DNA from: CBFFRJ01 sp963530515 | GTDB taxonomy: Bacteria > Pseudomonadota > Gammaproteobacteria > Enterobacterales > Enterobacteriaceae | Assembly (NCBI GenBank): GCA_963530515.1 | Contig: CAUSEC010000022.1 | Span: forward strand, 32,936 to 96,935 | Direction of reading: 5' to 3' | Length of the DNA stretch: 64,000 bases | In this document: positions 41,900-50,838 of the stretch, piece after piece | Position numbering within the stretch: position 1 is the first letter of the stretch | How the letters are laid out: each line of letters starts with the position of its first letter | Position numbers and translations under genes: made by a program | The notes under the pieces: model-generated | The model's input: only the letters and a program-made list of their open reading frames with translations | Database searches by the model: none | What the model was told of the DNA's origin: nothing

Positions 41900-42907
41900 A
41901 TGACTGATAAAACCATTCCGTTTTCGGTGCTGGATCTGGCACCGATCCCGCAAGGCTCTTCAGCGCGGGACGCGTTTTCACACTCTCTGGATCTCGCTCG
42001 CCTGGCCGAGCAGCGCGGCTATCATCGATACTGGCTGGCGGAGCACCACAACATGGTCGGCATCGCGAGTGCCGCGACCTCCGTCTTAATCGGTTACCTG
42101 GCGGCTAACACCACCACCCTGCATTTAGGCTCCGGTGGCGTCATGCTACCCAACCACTCTCCGCTGGTGATTGCTGAGCAGTTCGGTACGTTAAACACCC
42201 TCTACCCCGGCCGTATTGATTTAGGTCTGGGCCGTGCGCCGGGCAGCGATCAGCCGACCATGCGCGCGCTGCGCCGCCATATGAGCGGTGATGTCGACAA
42301 CTTCCCGCGTGACGTCGCCGAACTGGTGGACTGGTTTGATGCCCGCGACCCGAATCCACATGTGCGCCCGGTACCCGGTTATGGCGAACAGGTTCCGGTG
42401 TGGCTGTTAGGCTCAAGCCTTTACAGTGCCCAGCTCGCCGCCCAGCTTGGTCTGCCGTTTGCCTTTGCCTCGCACTTCGCGCCGGATATGCTCTTCCAGG
42501 CGCTGCACCTGTATCGCACTCAGTTCAAACCCTCAGCGCGCCTCGACAAGCCGTATGCCATGGTGTGCATCAACATTATCGCCGCCGACAGCAATCGCGA
42601 TGCGGAATTCCTCTTTACCTCCATGCAGCAGGCCTTTGTGAAGCTGCGTCGCGGGGAAACCGGGCAGCTTCCGCCGCCGGTGGAAAATATGCACCAGCTG
42701 TGGTCGGCCTCCGAGCAGTACGGTGTACAGCAGGCGCTGAGCATGTCGTTGGTGGGTGATAAAGCGAAGGTGCGCCATGGGCTGGAGTCCATCCTGCGTG
42801 AAACCCAGGCCGATGAGATAATGGTCAACGGGCAGATTTATGATAATCAGGCCCGCCTCCACTCGTTTGAGCTGGCCATGCAGGTGAAAGAGTCCCTGCT
42901 GGGGTAA
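41900..42907 (+). CDS. yhbW: Luciferase-like monooxygenase YhbW
   Basis: A 335-residue bacterial-luciferase-family flavin monooxygenase beginning TIPFSVLDLAPIPQGSSARDAF, with RYWLAEHHNM, LGSGGVMLPNHSPL and RIDLGLGRAPGSD as family signatures. Its substrate is unknown. An 8-base-plus inverted sequence (AGCTCACTTTGTTAAC ... GTCAACAAAGTGAGCT) at about 41826-41896 brackets the promoter region. Confidence 0.93.
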   Translation: MTDKTIPFSVLDLAPIPQGSSARDAFSHSLDLARLAEQRGYHRYWLAEHHNMVGIASAATSVLIGYLAANTTTLHLGSGGVMLPNHSPLVIAEQFGTLNTLYPGRIDLGLGRAPGSDQPTMRALRRHMSGDVDNFPRDVAELVDWFDARDPNPHVRPVPGYGEQVPVWLLGSSLYSAQLAAQLGLPFAFASHFAPDMLFQALHLYRTQFKPSARLDKPYAMVCINIIAADSNRDAEFLFTSMQQAFVKLRRGETGQLPPPVENMHQLWSASEQYGVQQALSMSLVGDKAKVRHGLESILRETQADEIMVNGQIYDNQARLHSFELAMQVKESLLG

Positions 42908-42981
42908 CGCGCGGGGTTCCGGTTTAAAGCTTCTTATTGAAAACCCGGCGGAATCTGCCGCCGGGCTCTATGCTTAAAACC

Positions 42982-44250
42982 ATGAACAAAATCACAGAAC
43001 TTAAACGTGCCAAGCGCCTGGCGCTCTCATTACTGCTGATTGCCGCAGCGGTCTTTGCCGTCACGCTGTTTCTGCCCCCCAGCTTCTGGGTGAGCGGCGT
43101 AAAGGCTATTGCTGAAGCGGCGATGGTGGGCGCACTGGCCGACTGGTTTGCGGTGGTGGCGCTGTTTCGCCGCGTGCCGATTCCGTTTATCTCCCGACAT
43201 ACGGCGATTATCCCGCGCAATAAAGACCGGATTGGCGACAATCTTGGCCAGTTCGTGCAGGAAAAATTCCTCGACACCCAATCGCTGGTCGAACTCATTC
43301 ACCGCCATCAGCCCGCGCAGATGATTGGTGCCTGGTTCAGCCAGCCGGAGAACGCCCGTCGCGTGGGCCAGCATCTGCTCCAGGTGATGAGCGGCTTTAT
43401 GGAGCTGGCCGACGATACCCGCATCAAAAACCTGCTCAAACGCGCCGTCCACCGGGCGATCGATAAAGTGGATTTGACCCGCACCAGCGCCTCAATGCTG
43501 GAAAGCATGACCAAAAATCAGCGCCACCAGGTGCTGCTCGACGCCCTTATCGGCCAGGTGATGCAGCTGCTGCAAAAAGAGAGCAGCCGGGAGTTTATCG
43601 CCAACCAGATAGTCCGTTGGCTGAAGACCGAACATCCGCGCAAGGCGAAAATCCTGCCCACCGAATGGCTGGGCGAGCAGAGCGCCGGGATGGTCACCCG
43701 CGCGGTCAACACCCTGCTCGATGACGTTAGCCATGACAGCACGCACCAGATCCGCCGCGCCTTTGACTGCGCCGCGCTGAAGCTTATCGATAACCTCAAG
43801 AATGACCCGGAAATGGCAGCCCGCGCCGACACCATCAAACAATATCTGAAAGAAGATGAAGCCTTTAACCGCTATCTGGGTGAAATGTGGGGCGACCTGC
43901 GCGACTGGATAAAAACCGACATGCAGTCCGACGACTCGCGCATCCGGCTGCGCATCACCGAAGCAGGCCTGTGGTTTGGTGAAACCCTGCTGGCGGATAA
44001 CGCGCTGCGCACCTCGCTCAACGAGCACCTGGAGCAGGCGGCACATAGCGTTGCCCCCGACTTTGCCGCCTTCCTGACCCGCCATATCAGCGACACGGTA
44101 AAAAGCTGGGATGCACGAGACATGTCGCAGCAGGTAGAGCTGAACATCGGTAAAGATTTACAGTTCATTCGCATTAACGGCACCCTGGTCGGTGGCACCA
44201 TCGGTCTGGTGCTCTATCTGCTGTCGCAAATTCCCGCGCTGCTGGCCTAG
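42982..44250 (+). CDS. yjiN: DUF445 inner membrane protein YjiN
   Basis: A 422-residue DUF445 protein. One or two N-terminal membrane segments (ALSLLLIAAAVFAVTLFL) are followed by the conserved EAAMVGALADWFAVVALFRRVPIP. A long helical cytosolic region contains several charged repeats, and a C-terminal helix GTLVGGTIGLVLYLLSQIPALL completes it. Starts at 42982 or 42970 are both possible; neither has a strong ribosome site, and 42982 best matches E. coli. Function unknown. In E. coli it lies with yjiL, yjiM and mdtM, as here. Confidence 0.9.
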   Translation: MNKITELKRAKRLALSLLLIAAAVFAVTLFLPPSFWVSGVKAIAEAAMVGALADWFAVVALFRRVPIPFISRHTAIIPRNKDRIGDNLGQFVQEKFLDTQSLVELIHRHQPAQMIGAWFSQPENARRVGQHLLQVMSGFMELADDTRIKNLLKRAVHRAIDKVDLTRTSASMLESMTKNQRHQVLLDALIGQVMQLLQKESSREFIANQIVRWLKTEHPRKAKILPTEWLGEQSAGMVTRAVNTLLDDVSHDSTHQIRRAFDCAALKLIDNLKNDPEMAARADTIKQYLKEDEAFNRYLGEMWGDLRDWIKTDMQSDDSRIRLRITEAGLWFGETLLADNALRTSLNEHLEQAAHSVAPDFAAFLTRHISDTVKSWDARDMSQQVELNIGKDLQFIRINGTLVGGTIGLVLYLLSQIPALLA

Positions 44251-44275
44251 TGTCCTCGTTTGAAAGGAGTGTTGG

Positions 44276-45514
44276 ATGTCACGGAAGTCCGCTTTTTTTG
44301 CCCGCTACGGCGGGGCCTTTATTTTCCCGATGGCGCTGGTGCTGTACGACTTCGCCGCCTACCTCACTACCGATATGATCCAGCCTGGCATCATCCAGGT
44401 GGTGCGCGATTTTGACGGTGACGTCAGCCTGGCACCGCTGTCGGTGAGCTTATACATGGCAGGCGGCATGGCCCTGCAATGGCTGCTCGGGCCACTGTCT
44501 GACCGCATTGGCCGCCGCCCGGTGCTGCTCGCCGGGGCTTTTATTTTCACTCTGGCCTGCATCGCCACCCTTTTTACCACCACCTTTGAGCAGTTCCTGG
44601 TGGCGCGTTTCGTGCAGGGCACCAGCATTTGTTTCATCTCCACGGTAGGTTACGTCACGATTCAGGAAGCCTTTGAGCCGACCAAAGCCATCAAGCTGAT
44701 GTCGATGATCACCTCCGTCGTGCTGCTCGCACCGGTTGTCGGCCCCCTGAGCGGCGCGGCGCTGATGCATTTCGTCCACTGGAAGGTGCTTTTCGCCGTG
44801 ATCGCGGCGATCGGTTTTATCGCCTGGCTTTGCCTTGTGCTCGCCATGCCCGAAACCGTCACTAAACAAAGCCAGCCTCTGCGGCCACGGGACGTGCTGC
44901 GGGACTTTGTTGCCGTGTTTCATAACCGCGTGTTCCTTACCGGTGCCGCCACCCTCGCGCTCTACTACATCCCGTTGATGACCTGGGTTGCCGTCTCACC
45001 GGTGATTTTGATCGATGCGGGCGGCATGACCACCGCTGAGTTTGCCTGGGCGCAGATCCCGGTGTTTGGCGCGCTGATCGCCGCCAATATCGTGATGATG
45101 CGCTTTGTCGAAGATCCGACCGATCCGCGCTACATCCGCCGCTCGGTGCCCATTCAGCTTGCCGGGCTGGTGATGCTGATTGCCGGCAACCTGCTCTACC
45201 CACACGTCTGGCTGTGGTCGGTGATGGGTACCAGCATCTACGCCTTCGGCATCGGCCTGATTTTCTCTACGCTGTACCGCTTCACGCTTTTCTCCAACCA
45301 CCTGCCGAAAGGCACGGTGTCCGCGTCGCTCAATATTGTGGTGCTGAGCACCGTGGCAGTGGCTATCGAAGGGGCGCGCTGGCTGTGGTTTTCGGGCGGT
45401 GGACGCATTCCGTTTCATCTGCTGGCACTGGTCACGGGCACGCTGGCGGTCATTTGCCTGATGCAGTTGGTTCGCCGGGTCCGGCAATACGAACACGCAG
45501 CGCAATGCCCGTAA
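44276..45514 (+). CDS. mdtM: MFS multidrug efflux transporter MdtM
   Basis: A 412-residue DHA1-family antiporter with 12 predicted helices. It includes the motif-A loop GPLSDRIGRRPVLLAG, RFVQGTSICF (motif B) and the motif-C region APVVGPLSGAALMHF. E. coli MdtM exports drugs and bile salts and contributes to alkaline pH homeostasis. AAAGGAG lies before the start. Confidence 0.93.
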   Translation: MSRKSAFFARYGGAFIFPMALVLYDFAAYLTTDMIQPGIIQVVRDFDGDVSLAPLSVSLYMAGGMALQWLLGPLSDRIGRRPVLLAGAFIFTLACIATLFTTTFEQFLVARFVQGTSICFISTVGYVTIQEAFEPTKAIKLMSMITSVVLLAPVVGPLSGAALMHFVHWKVLFAVIAAIGFIAWLCLVLAMPETVTKQSQPLRPRDVLRDFVAVFHNRVFLTGAATLALYYIPLMTWVAVSPVILIDAGGMTTAEFAWAQIPVFGALIAANIVMMRFVEDPTDPRYIRRSVPIQLAGLVMLIAGNLLYPHVWLWSVMGTSIYAFGIGLIFSTLYRFTLFSNHLPKGTVSASLNIVVLSTVAVAIEGARWLWFSGGGRIPFHLLALVTGTLAVICLMQLVRRVRQYEHAAQCP

Positions 45515-45627
45515 TCTCGCGGCAGATCAACAAAACCATACATTCACCAAGGTTATAATCCTTCCCTCGGCGGCAGCAAGACCGCCTCGTTTTTCATTGT
45601 CTCCCGTGTGACGGGGAAGGAAAAATC

Positions 45628-46779
45628 ATGTCTCTGATTACAGAACTTCCACACATTTTTGAGCAATTCTCCGAAGCCCGACAAAAAGGCTTTCTCACCG
45701 TCATGGAACTGAAGGAGCAGGGTATCCCGCTGGTGGGCACCTACTGCACCTTCATGCCGCAAGAGATTGCGATGGCGGCGGGCGCTGTCGTTGTCTCACT
45801 CTGCTCCACCAATGACGAAACCATCGAAGAGGCGGAAAAGGATCTGCCGCGTAACCTCTGCCCGCTGATTAAAAGCAGCTACGGTTTCGGTAAAACCGAC
45901 AAATGCCCGTACTTTTATTTTTCCGACCTGGTGGTGGGCGAAACCACCTGCGACGGTAAGAAGAAAATGTACGAATACATGGCCGACTTCAAAGCCGTGC
46001 ACGTGATGCAGTTGCCCAACAGCACCACCGATGCCGCCTCCCGCGCCCTGTGGAAATCTGAAATCCTGCGTCTGCAACAGCAAATCGAAGCACGTTTCGG
46101 CCAGCCCATCAGCGAGGCCGCCCTGCGCGACGCCATCGTGCTGAAAAACCGTGAGCGCCAGGCGACGGCGGATTTTTACCGCCTCGGGCAGCTTAATCCG
46201 CCTGCCCTGAGCGGCACCGATATCCTCAAAGTGGTGTATGGCGCGACCTTCCGCTTTGACAAAAATGCGCTGATTAATGAGCTGAATGAAATGACGGCCC
46301 GCATCAAAACGCAGTGGCAGGATGGCAAACGGCTGGACGCCCGCCCACGTATTCTCATTACCGGCTGCCCGATTGGCGGCGCGGCAGAAAAAGTGGTGCG
46401 CGCCATCGAAGACAACGGCGGCTGGGTGGTGGGCTATGAAAACTGCACCGGGGCGAAGGCCACCGAGCGTAACGTGGCCGAAGAAGGTGATGTTTATGAC
46501 GCGCTGACCGACAAATATCTGGCGATCGGCTGCTCCTGTATTTCGCCCAATACCGAGCGCCTGCGCATGCTCAGCCAGATGGTGGAAGAGTACCAGGTCG
46601 ATGGCGTGGTGGATGTGATTTTGCAGGCCTGCCACACCTACGCGGTGGAGTCGCTGTCCATCAAGCGCCATGTGCGCCAGCAGCATGACATCCCCTATAT
46701 GGCGATTGAAACCGACTACTCCACGTCGGATATCGGGCAGTTGAGCACCCGCGTCGCAGCCTTTATTGAAATGCTTTGA
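45628..46779 (+). CDS. yjiM: 2-hydroxyacyl-CoA dehydratase-like / double-cubane cluster protein YjiM
   Basis: A 383-residue protein of the HgdB/FldB family. Conserved cysteines occur in TYCTFMPQE, LCPLIK, KCPYF, ETTCDGKKK, GCSCISPN and QACHTY, suited to bind Fe-S clusters. Relatives with an adjacent ATPase activator include characterised double-cubane cluster proteins that reduce small molecules. The E. coli protein has no proven substrate. AAGGAA lies upstream, and it runs straight into yjiL. Confidence 0.92.
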   Translation: MSLITELPHIFEQFSEARQKGFLTVMELKEQGIPLVGTYCTFMPQEIAMAAGAVVVSLCSTNDETIEEAEKDLPRNLCPLIKSSYGFGKTDKCPYFYFSDLVVGETTCDGKKKMYEYMADFKAVHVMQLPNSTTDAASRALWKSEILRLQQQIEARFGQPISEAALRDAIVLKNRERQATADFYRLGQLNPPALSGTDILKVVYGATFRFDKNALINELNEMTARIKTQWQDGKRLDARPRILITGCPIGGAAEKVVRAIEDNGGWVVGYENCTGAKATERNVAEEGDVYDALTDKYLAIGCSCISPNTERLRMLSQMVEEYQVDGVVDVILQACHTYAVESLSIKRHVRQQHDIPYMAIETDYSTSDIGQLSTRVAAFIEML

Positions 46780-46788
46780 GGAGTGGCC

Positions 46789-47553
46789 GTGACGTTCACT
46801 ATCGGGATTGATTCCGGCTCAACCACCACCAAAGGGATTTTGCTCGACGGCACCACGATTGTGCGCCGCTATCTCTGCCGGACGTCGTTTCGCCCGGCAG
46901 ACAGCATTCATGATGCCTGGGAAACGCTGCGCGCCGGGCTGGACGTGAAGCCCTTCCTGACGCTGACCGGCTACGGGCGACAGCTGGTGGATTACGCCGA
47001 CAAGCAGGTCACCGAAATCTCCTGCCACGGCCTGGGGGCACGCCTGCTGCTGCCCGAGGCGCGGCTGGTGATTGATATCGGCGGCCAGGACAGCAAAGTT
47101 ATCCAGCTTGACGAGCGGGGCAACCTCACCGATTTCCTGATGAACGACAAATGCGCCGCTGGGACGGGGCGCTTTTTAGACGTGATTTCACGCACGCTGG
47201 GTACGCACGTGGAAGCACTGGATGGCATCACCGAAGGGGTAGAGCCGCATTCGCTGACCAGCATGTGCACGGTGTTTGCCGAATCCGAAGTCATCAGCCT
47301 GCGTTCCGCGGGCATTGCACCAGAAGCGATTCTCGCCGGGGTGATCAACGCCATGGCGCGCCGCAGCGGGCATTTTATCTCCCGACTCTCAACCGAAGGG
47401 CCGCTGTTGTTTACCGGTGGTGTCAGCCACTGTGCGCGCTTTCGCCAGATGCTGAGCGCTCATCTGAACATGCCGGTTCACACCCATGAAGATGCGCAGT
47501 ACGCAGGCGCGATTGGCGCGGCGCTGACAGGTCAACGGCAGAGGAAACGCTGA
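46789..47553 (+). CDS. yjiL: Activator ATPase for the YjiM-type enzyme, YjiL
   Basis: A 254-residue protein of the BadF/BadG/HgdC activase family with the ASKHA fold: the phosphate-1 motif GIDSGSTTTKGILLDG, DIGGQDSKVIQL, and the cluster cysteines in NDKCAAGTGRF and TSMCTVFAESEV. Such ATPases pass electrons to the partner dehydratase. The GTG at 46789 is preferred because GAGGAG lies 5 bases upstream. Confidence 0.92.
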   Translation: MTFTIGIDSGSTTTKGILLDGTTIVRRYLCRTSFRPADSIHDAWETLRAGLDVKPFLTLTGYGRQLVDYADKQVTEISCHGLGARLLLPEARLVIDIGGQDSKVIQLDERGNLTDFLMNDKCAAGTGRFLDVISRTLGTHVEALDGITEGVEPHSLTSMCTVFAESEVISLRSAGIAPEAILAGVINAMARRSGHFISRLSTEGPLLFTGGVSHCARFRQMLSAHLNMPVHTHEDAQYAGAIGAALTGQRQRKR

Positions 47554-47795
47554 TGGCGGAGTATGTGTTTTTGTTCCACTCCACCGTGGGCGTAGTGCAA
47601 ACCCGTAAGCTGTTGCAGAACGCCGGTGTCGCGTTTCGGGTGGCCGACATCCCGCGCGCGTTACGTGGCGGCTGTGGCTTGTGTATCCGGGTTACCTGCA
47701 TGCCCGGTGAAGAAGCCCGGTGGAGATTACCGGGCGCCACCCATGCCATTTATCGCTGCGTGGGCGAGGAGTTTGAGCAGGTGGCAGAGTATTAA
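47553..47795 (+). CDS. DUF3343 (putative Se/S carrier-like) protein
   Basis: An 80-residue protein matching the DUF3343 family, described as a putative Se/S carrier-like domain. It begins YVFLFHSTVGVVQTRKLLQNAGV and contains GGCGLCIRVTC with three cysteines. It overlaps the yjiL stop (TGATG), so it is coupled to the YjiM-YjiL system and may supply sulfur or redox equivalents to it (inference). Confidence 0.8.
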   Translation: MAEYVFLFHSTVGVVQTRKLLQNAGVAFRVADIPRALRGGCGLCIRVTCMPGEEARWRLPGATHAIYRCVGEEFEQVAEY

Positions 47796-47806
47796 GTTAC
47801 GCTCCG

Positions 47807-47837
47807 TTCCCCCGGCCCTCTCCCCAGGGAGAGGGTG
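47807..47837. repeat. REP-like repeat, copy 2
   Basis: The sequence CCCTCTCCCCAGGGAGAGGG is an 8-9 bp hairpin of the same family as at 5579-5600. It lies just after the DUF3343 gene and could also act as an mRNA end structure. Confidence 0.65.
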
Positions 47838-47879
47838 AAATGTCTGTTATGATGCCCTTTTCTCTTTCCAGGAATCCCC

Positions 47880-48119
47880 ATGAGCAAAATTGACCTGAGC
47901 CACGGCGAGCGCGATCTGCTGCGCGAAAAACTGCAAACCTACTGCGCCGATCACCTCGACCTTGAACTGGAGCAGTTCGACGCCGAATTCTTCGTGGATT
48001 TCGTCATCGACAATCTCGGCCCGGTGCTGTTTAACGCCGGGATCGACGAAGCGATTCGCACCCACGTAGCCTACAGCGAACGGATCCAGGAAGAGATGGA
48101 TCTCAAAAAAATCTACTGA
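47880..48119 (+). CDS. DUF2164 protein
   Basis: A 79-residue soluble protein of the DUF2164 family, rich in acidic residues (DLELEQFDAEFFVDFVIDNLGPVLFNAGIDEAI). Function unknown. It overlaps the convergent DUF2955 gene by seven bases. Confidence 0.8.
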   Translation: MSKIDLSHGERDLLREKLQTYCADHLDLELEQFDAEFFVDFVIDNLGPVLFNAGIDEAIRTHVAYSERIQEEMDLKKIY

Positions 48120-49180
48120 TCCTCAATCACAAAGCGTGTGGCTTCGAAGCGATTTAAGATCAGATGCACCAGGAAGACCATAGTCAGCGTGCCCAGTAGT
48201 GCGACCGTGACCGACACAATGCGGTACAAATCGCTGAACACCAGATCCGTGTCCGGGTGCAGGTTCTGCCCAAACATAATGCCGATGGTGGTGACGCTGG
48301 CAAACCCAACGCCCGCCCCCACCTTTTCCATGACGTGTAGCCGGGCGCTAAACGCCAGCCCAAGGCCAATCAACGGCATCATCAACAGCATATGGCTGCT
48401 GTGGTTATACAGAATGAGCTGCACCAGCAAAATGTAGAGACAGGCAATCACTACCCCCACCACACGCCAGAGTGAACTCATCACCGCGCCGCGATAATGC
48501 ATCGGAAAGAGGATCAAAATCCCCGCCATCAGCGCCGACAGGGAGTCGCTGAGATCGCTGAGCTGGAACACCACAAAAATCATCGTCGCCACCGTGCCGG
48601 AGAGCAGCGATTCATGGCGCACGCGGGCGTCGCTTTTCTCGATCCTCGGCGGCGGATTGCGAGGATCGACATCGGGGATCAGGTAGTTCATTAACGCGCT
48701 GAGCATCACCGCCATCACGCTGGCTTCGATGTTGGAGAAGATAAGCGTGTGCCAGTCGCTGGTCGGGTAGCTCATAAAATTGAGCATCGTGCTCTGACAC
48801 ACCACCCCGGCAGAGCCGAATAAAAACAGCGGGCCTTTGCTCATAAAGCGAAAACGCATGACGTAGAGGCCGAACACTACCAGCGTCATCATCAGCGGCC
48901 ATTTCGACAGATAGCCGATGATCAGCACCATCTCAACGCAGTTAATCACCGCGCTGAAGATAAACTGCTTCGCCACGTGGCGATTAAATACCGGCACCAG
49001 AGAGAGCAACATCACCGGGTAAACGACGTAGAAAACGCCGTAGCTGGTGTTGTAGAAGCTCGAAATACTCAGCGCGATCATTCCGGCAAACACGATGCGC
49101 AAGGTCTGGCGAAAATCATTGGCCGTGTAGACGATGTTACCGTGCGGCGTGAAGACCCGCGCCAGGGTGTTAATAGACAT
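48113..49180 (-). CDS. DUF2955 inner membrane protein (aromatic-acid-exporter-like)
   Basis: A 355-residue polytopic protein with about ten hydrophobic segments in two groups (about residues 30-170 and 205-345). It resembles the DUF2955/FUSC-like exporters paired with HlyD-type periplasmic adaptors. Its start overlaps the adaptor gene by 11 bases. Together with the adaptor and the MarR gene it forms a regulated efflux operon; the substrate cannot be inferred. Confidence 0.8.
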   Translation of the reverse strand: MSINTLARVFTPHGNIVYTANDFRQTLRIVFAGMIALSISSFYNTSYGVFYVVYPVMLLSLVPVFNRHVAKQFIFSAVINCVEMVLIIGYLSKWPLMMTLVVFGLYVMRFRFMSKGPLFLFGSAGVVCQSTMLNFMSYPTSDWHTLIFSNIEASVMAVMLSALMNYLIPDVDPRNPPPRIEKSDARVRHESLLSGTVATMIFVVFQLSDLSDSLSALMAGILILFPMHYRGAVMSSLWRVVGVVIACLYILLVQLILYNHSSHMLLMMPLIGLGLAFSARLHVMEKVGAGVGFASVTTIGIMFGQNLHPDTDLVFSDLYRIVSVTVALLGTLTMVFLVHLILNRFEATRFVIEDQ

Positions 49181-50237
49181 AGTGCAGCCAGCTTACGAGA
49201 TGGATTTGCAGCCCGGAGAAGAAGCGGGCAAAAGCGCCTTCGCTGTTATAAAGCTGGACGGTAGCTCGCGCACCAGTCGGCAGATTTTTTGGCAACTCGT
49301 CATCCAGCGCCACGTGGATACGCATGCGCTGCGCATCACGCACCCAGCGGTTGGAGGTTTCCGGCTCTGACAGTGAACCGTTGACCGCTTCCTGACCGGC
49401 CAGCACACCGGCATCGCTGCTGGTGACGTGTGCACGGAATACCTGTCCCGGCAGGGCATCAAAGACGACTGCTGCGTCAGTCCCCGGATGGGTATGACGC
49501 AAACTTTTCTCGCGGAAATCCGCCACGATATCGGCGTTATCGTGCACCAGTGCCAGCGCGGCACTGCCCGCAGCGGCATAAAAACCGGGGCTTAATTGCA
49601 GGTTACTCACCTTGCCGTCCATCTCCGCGCGGACCTGCGTCCAGCCAAGGTTAAGCTGCGCCTGTTCGAGGCTGTTCTGGTATTTTTGCAGCGTCACGTT
49701 GCGGCTGTCGTCGCGCTCGCCACGTTCAATATTCAGGGCATGGATGCTGGCGTTCAGGTTGTTGACCGACTGCACGCTGCTCTGCCAGGTGGTGCGGACT
49801 TTATCCAGATCCGACTGGGAGACGTTTTGCATCGTACCCAGACGCTGATAGCGGTCAAAGGTGACTTTGTCGTTCTGCGCTGTGAGCTGGGCGGTTTTCA
49901 GGTTGGCCTGGGCGGCGGCAATCTGCGCATCCAGCTGCTGATTGGTCAATTTTGCCTGCGCGAGGGCAATTTTGGCGGCATCGACCTGATTTTTAAACGG
50001 CGTGGCATCCAGTTCAAACAGCAGGTCACCCTTCTTCACCAGGCTATTGTTCTGCACGTGAACCTGGGCGACATAGCCCGCCACGCGCGAAGAAACCGGC
50101 GTGACGACGCGCATCACCGTGGAGTCCGGCGTCAGCGGGATCCAGATATCAGCAACGATAAAATAGACAAACATCAGCAGGAAAGAGGCAATACTGACCC
50201 TTACCCAGCGGGCAAATTTTTGTTCTGGCGTCATCAT
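49170..50237 (-). CDS. HlyD/EmrA-type membrane fusion protein
   Basis: A 355-residue periplasmic adaptor. It has an N-terminal membrane anchor (about residues 14-34, VSIASFLLMFVYFIVADIWI), a biotinyl-lipoyl-like domain (VQNNSLVKKGDLLFELD), a long coiled-coil hairpin (about 75-185) and a beta-barrel domain. It follows the MarR gene by three bases and precedes the DUF2955 gene. Confidence 0.87.
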   Translation of the reverse strand: MMTPEQKFARWVRVSIASFLLMFVYFIVADIWIPLTPDSTVMRVVTPVSSRVAGYVAQVHVQNNSLVKKGDLLFELDATPFKNQVDAAKIALAQAKLTNQQLDAQIAAAQANLKTAQLTAQNDKVTFDRYQRLGTMQNVSQSDLDKVRTTWQSSVQSVNNLNASIHALNIERGERDDSRNVTLQKYQNSLEQAQLNLGWTQVRAEMDGKVSNLQLSPGFYAAAGSAALALVHDNADIVADFREKSLRHTHPGTDAAVVFDALPGQVFRAHVTSSDAGVLAGQEAVNGSLSEPETSNRWVRDAQRMRIHVALDDELPKNLPTGARATVQLYNSEGAFARFFSGLQIHLVSWLHYVY

Positions 50238-50240
50238 GAT

Positions 50241-50708
50241 TTATTGAGTCTTGTTATCTTCACTACGCATTACGCGTAAATTGCAGGCGATGTGATTCAG
50301 GGTCGTGCTGAACATCTCAAGATGCTCAGCCGGGATGTCTTGTGCTGCCCGTTCCTGGCAGGCCTCAATCACGCAGGTAATCTTCTCCAGCATGACTCTG
50401 CCTTCAGGCGTCAGAGTGAGCAGGCGAATACGCTTGTCGTACGGCGATATCGTACGTGCGATAAGCCCCTGGGCCTCAAGCTGTGTGAGGGTGCGCATCA
50501 GCGGCGGCAGTTCAATGCCCTGCACCTCCGCCAGTTCGCTCACCGAGACGTTATCTCCCAACTGGCGAAGCTGCATCAGCGCCGTCCAGCCAGACTGCGT
50601 CAGCCCGGTATCCACCAGCGCGTGGTCAATGGTCGCACGCCACTGGCGCACAATCATCGCCATACGCATCCCCAAAGGTCGGCGGGCAAACAGTTCATCT
50701 TCAGTCAC
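50241..50708 (-). CDS. MarR-family transcriptional regulator
   Basis: A 155-residue MarR/SlyA-type winged-helix protein: the recognition region VSVSELAEVQGIELPPLMRTLTQLEAQGLI and the wing ISPYDKRIRLLTLTPEG. First gene of the MarR-HlyD-DUF2955 operon, so it probably represses it until an aromatic or drug-like ligand binds (inference from family). Confidence 0.88.
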   Translation of the reverse strand: MTEDELFARRPLGMRMAMIVRQWRATIDHALVDTGLTQSGWTALMQLRQLGDNVSVSELAEVQGIELPPLMRTLTQLEAQGLIARTISPYDKRIRLLTLTPEGRVMLEKITCVIEACQERAAQDIPAEHLEMFSTTLNHIACNLRVMRSEDNKTQ

Positions 50709-50794
50709 GGGAGGCTCCTCATTTAACGCTGAGGAGAATAATAGTTACCAGGGTAAGTATCAAGAAACAAGAGTGAGAAAGAGCATGGAATGCG

Positions 50795-50819
50795 AAAGGC
50801 CACATGGCTTGTGGCCTTT
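50795..50819. terminator. Terminator downstream of the Fic-like gene
   Basis: A 10-bp stem AAAGGCCACA / TGTGGCCTTT with a 5-base loop. It lies 19 bases after the Fic-like stop on the minus strand. Confidence 0.75.
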
Positions 50820-50838
50820 ATCAGATGGAGGCGGAGGC

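Noticed and set aside
42937..42981. An upstream start for yjiN at 42937
   Set aside because: The added residues have no counterpart in the E. coli protein and no ribosome site precedes that codon.
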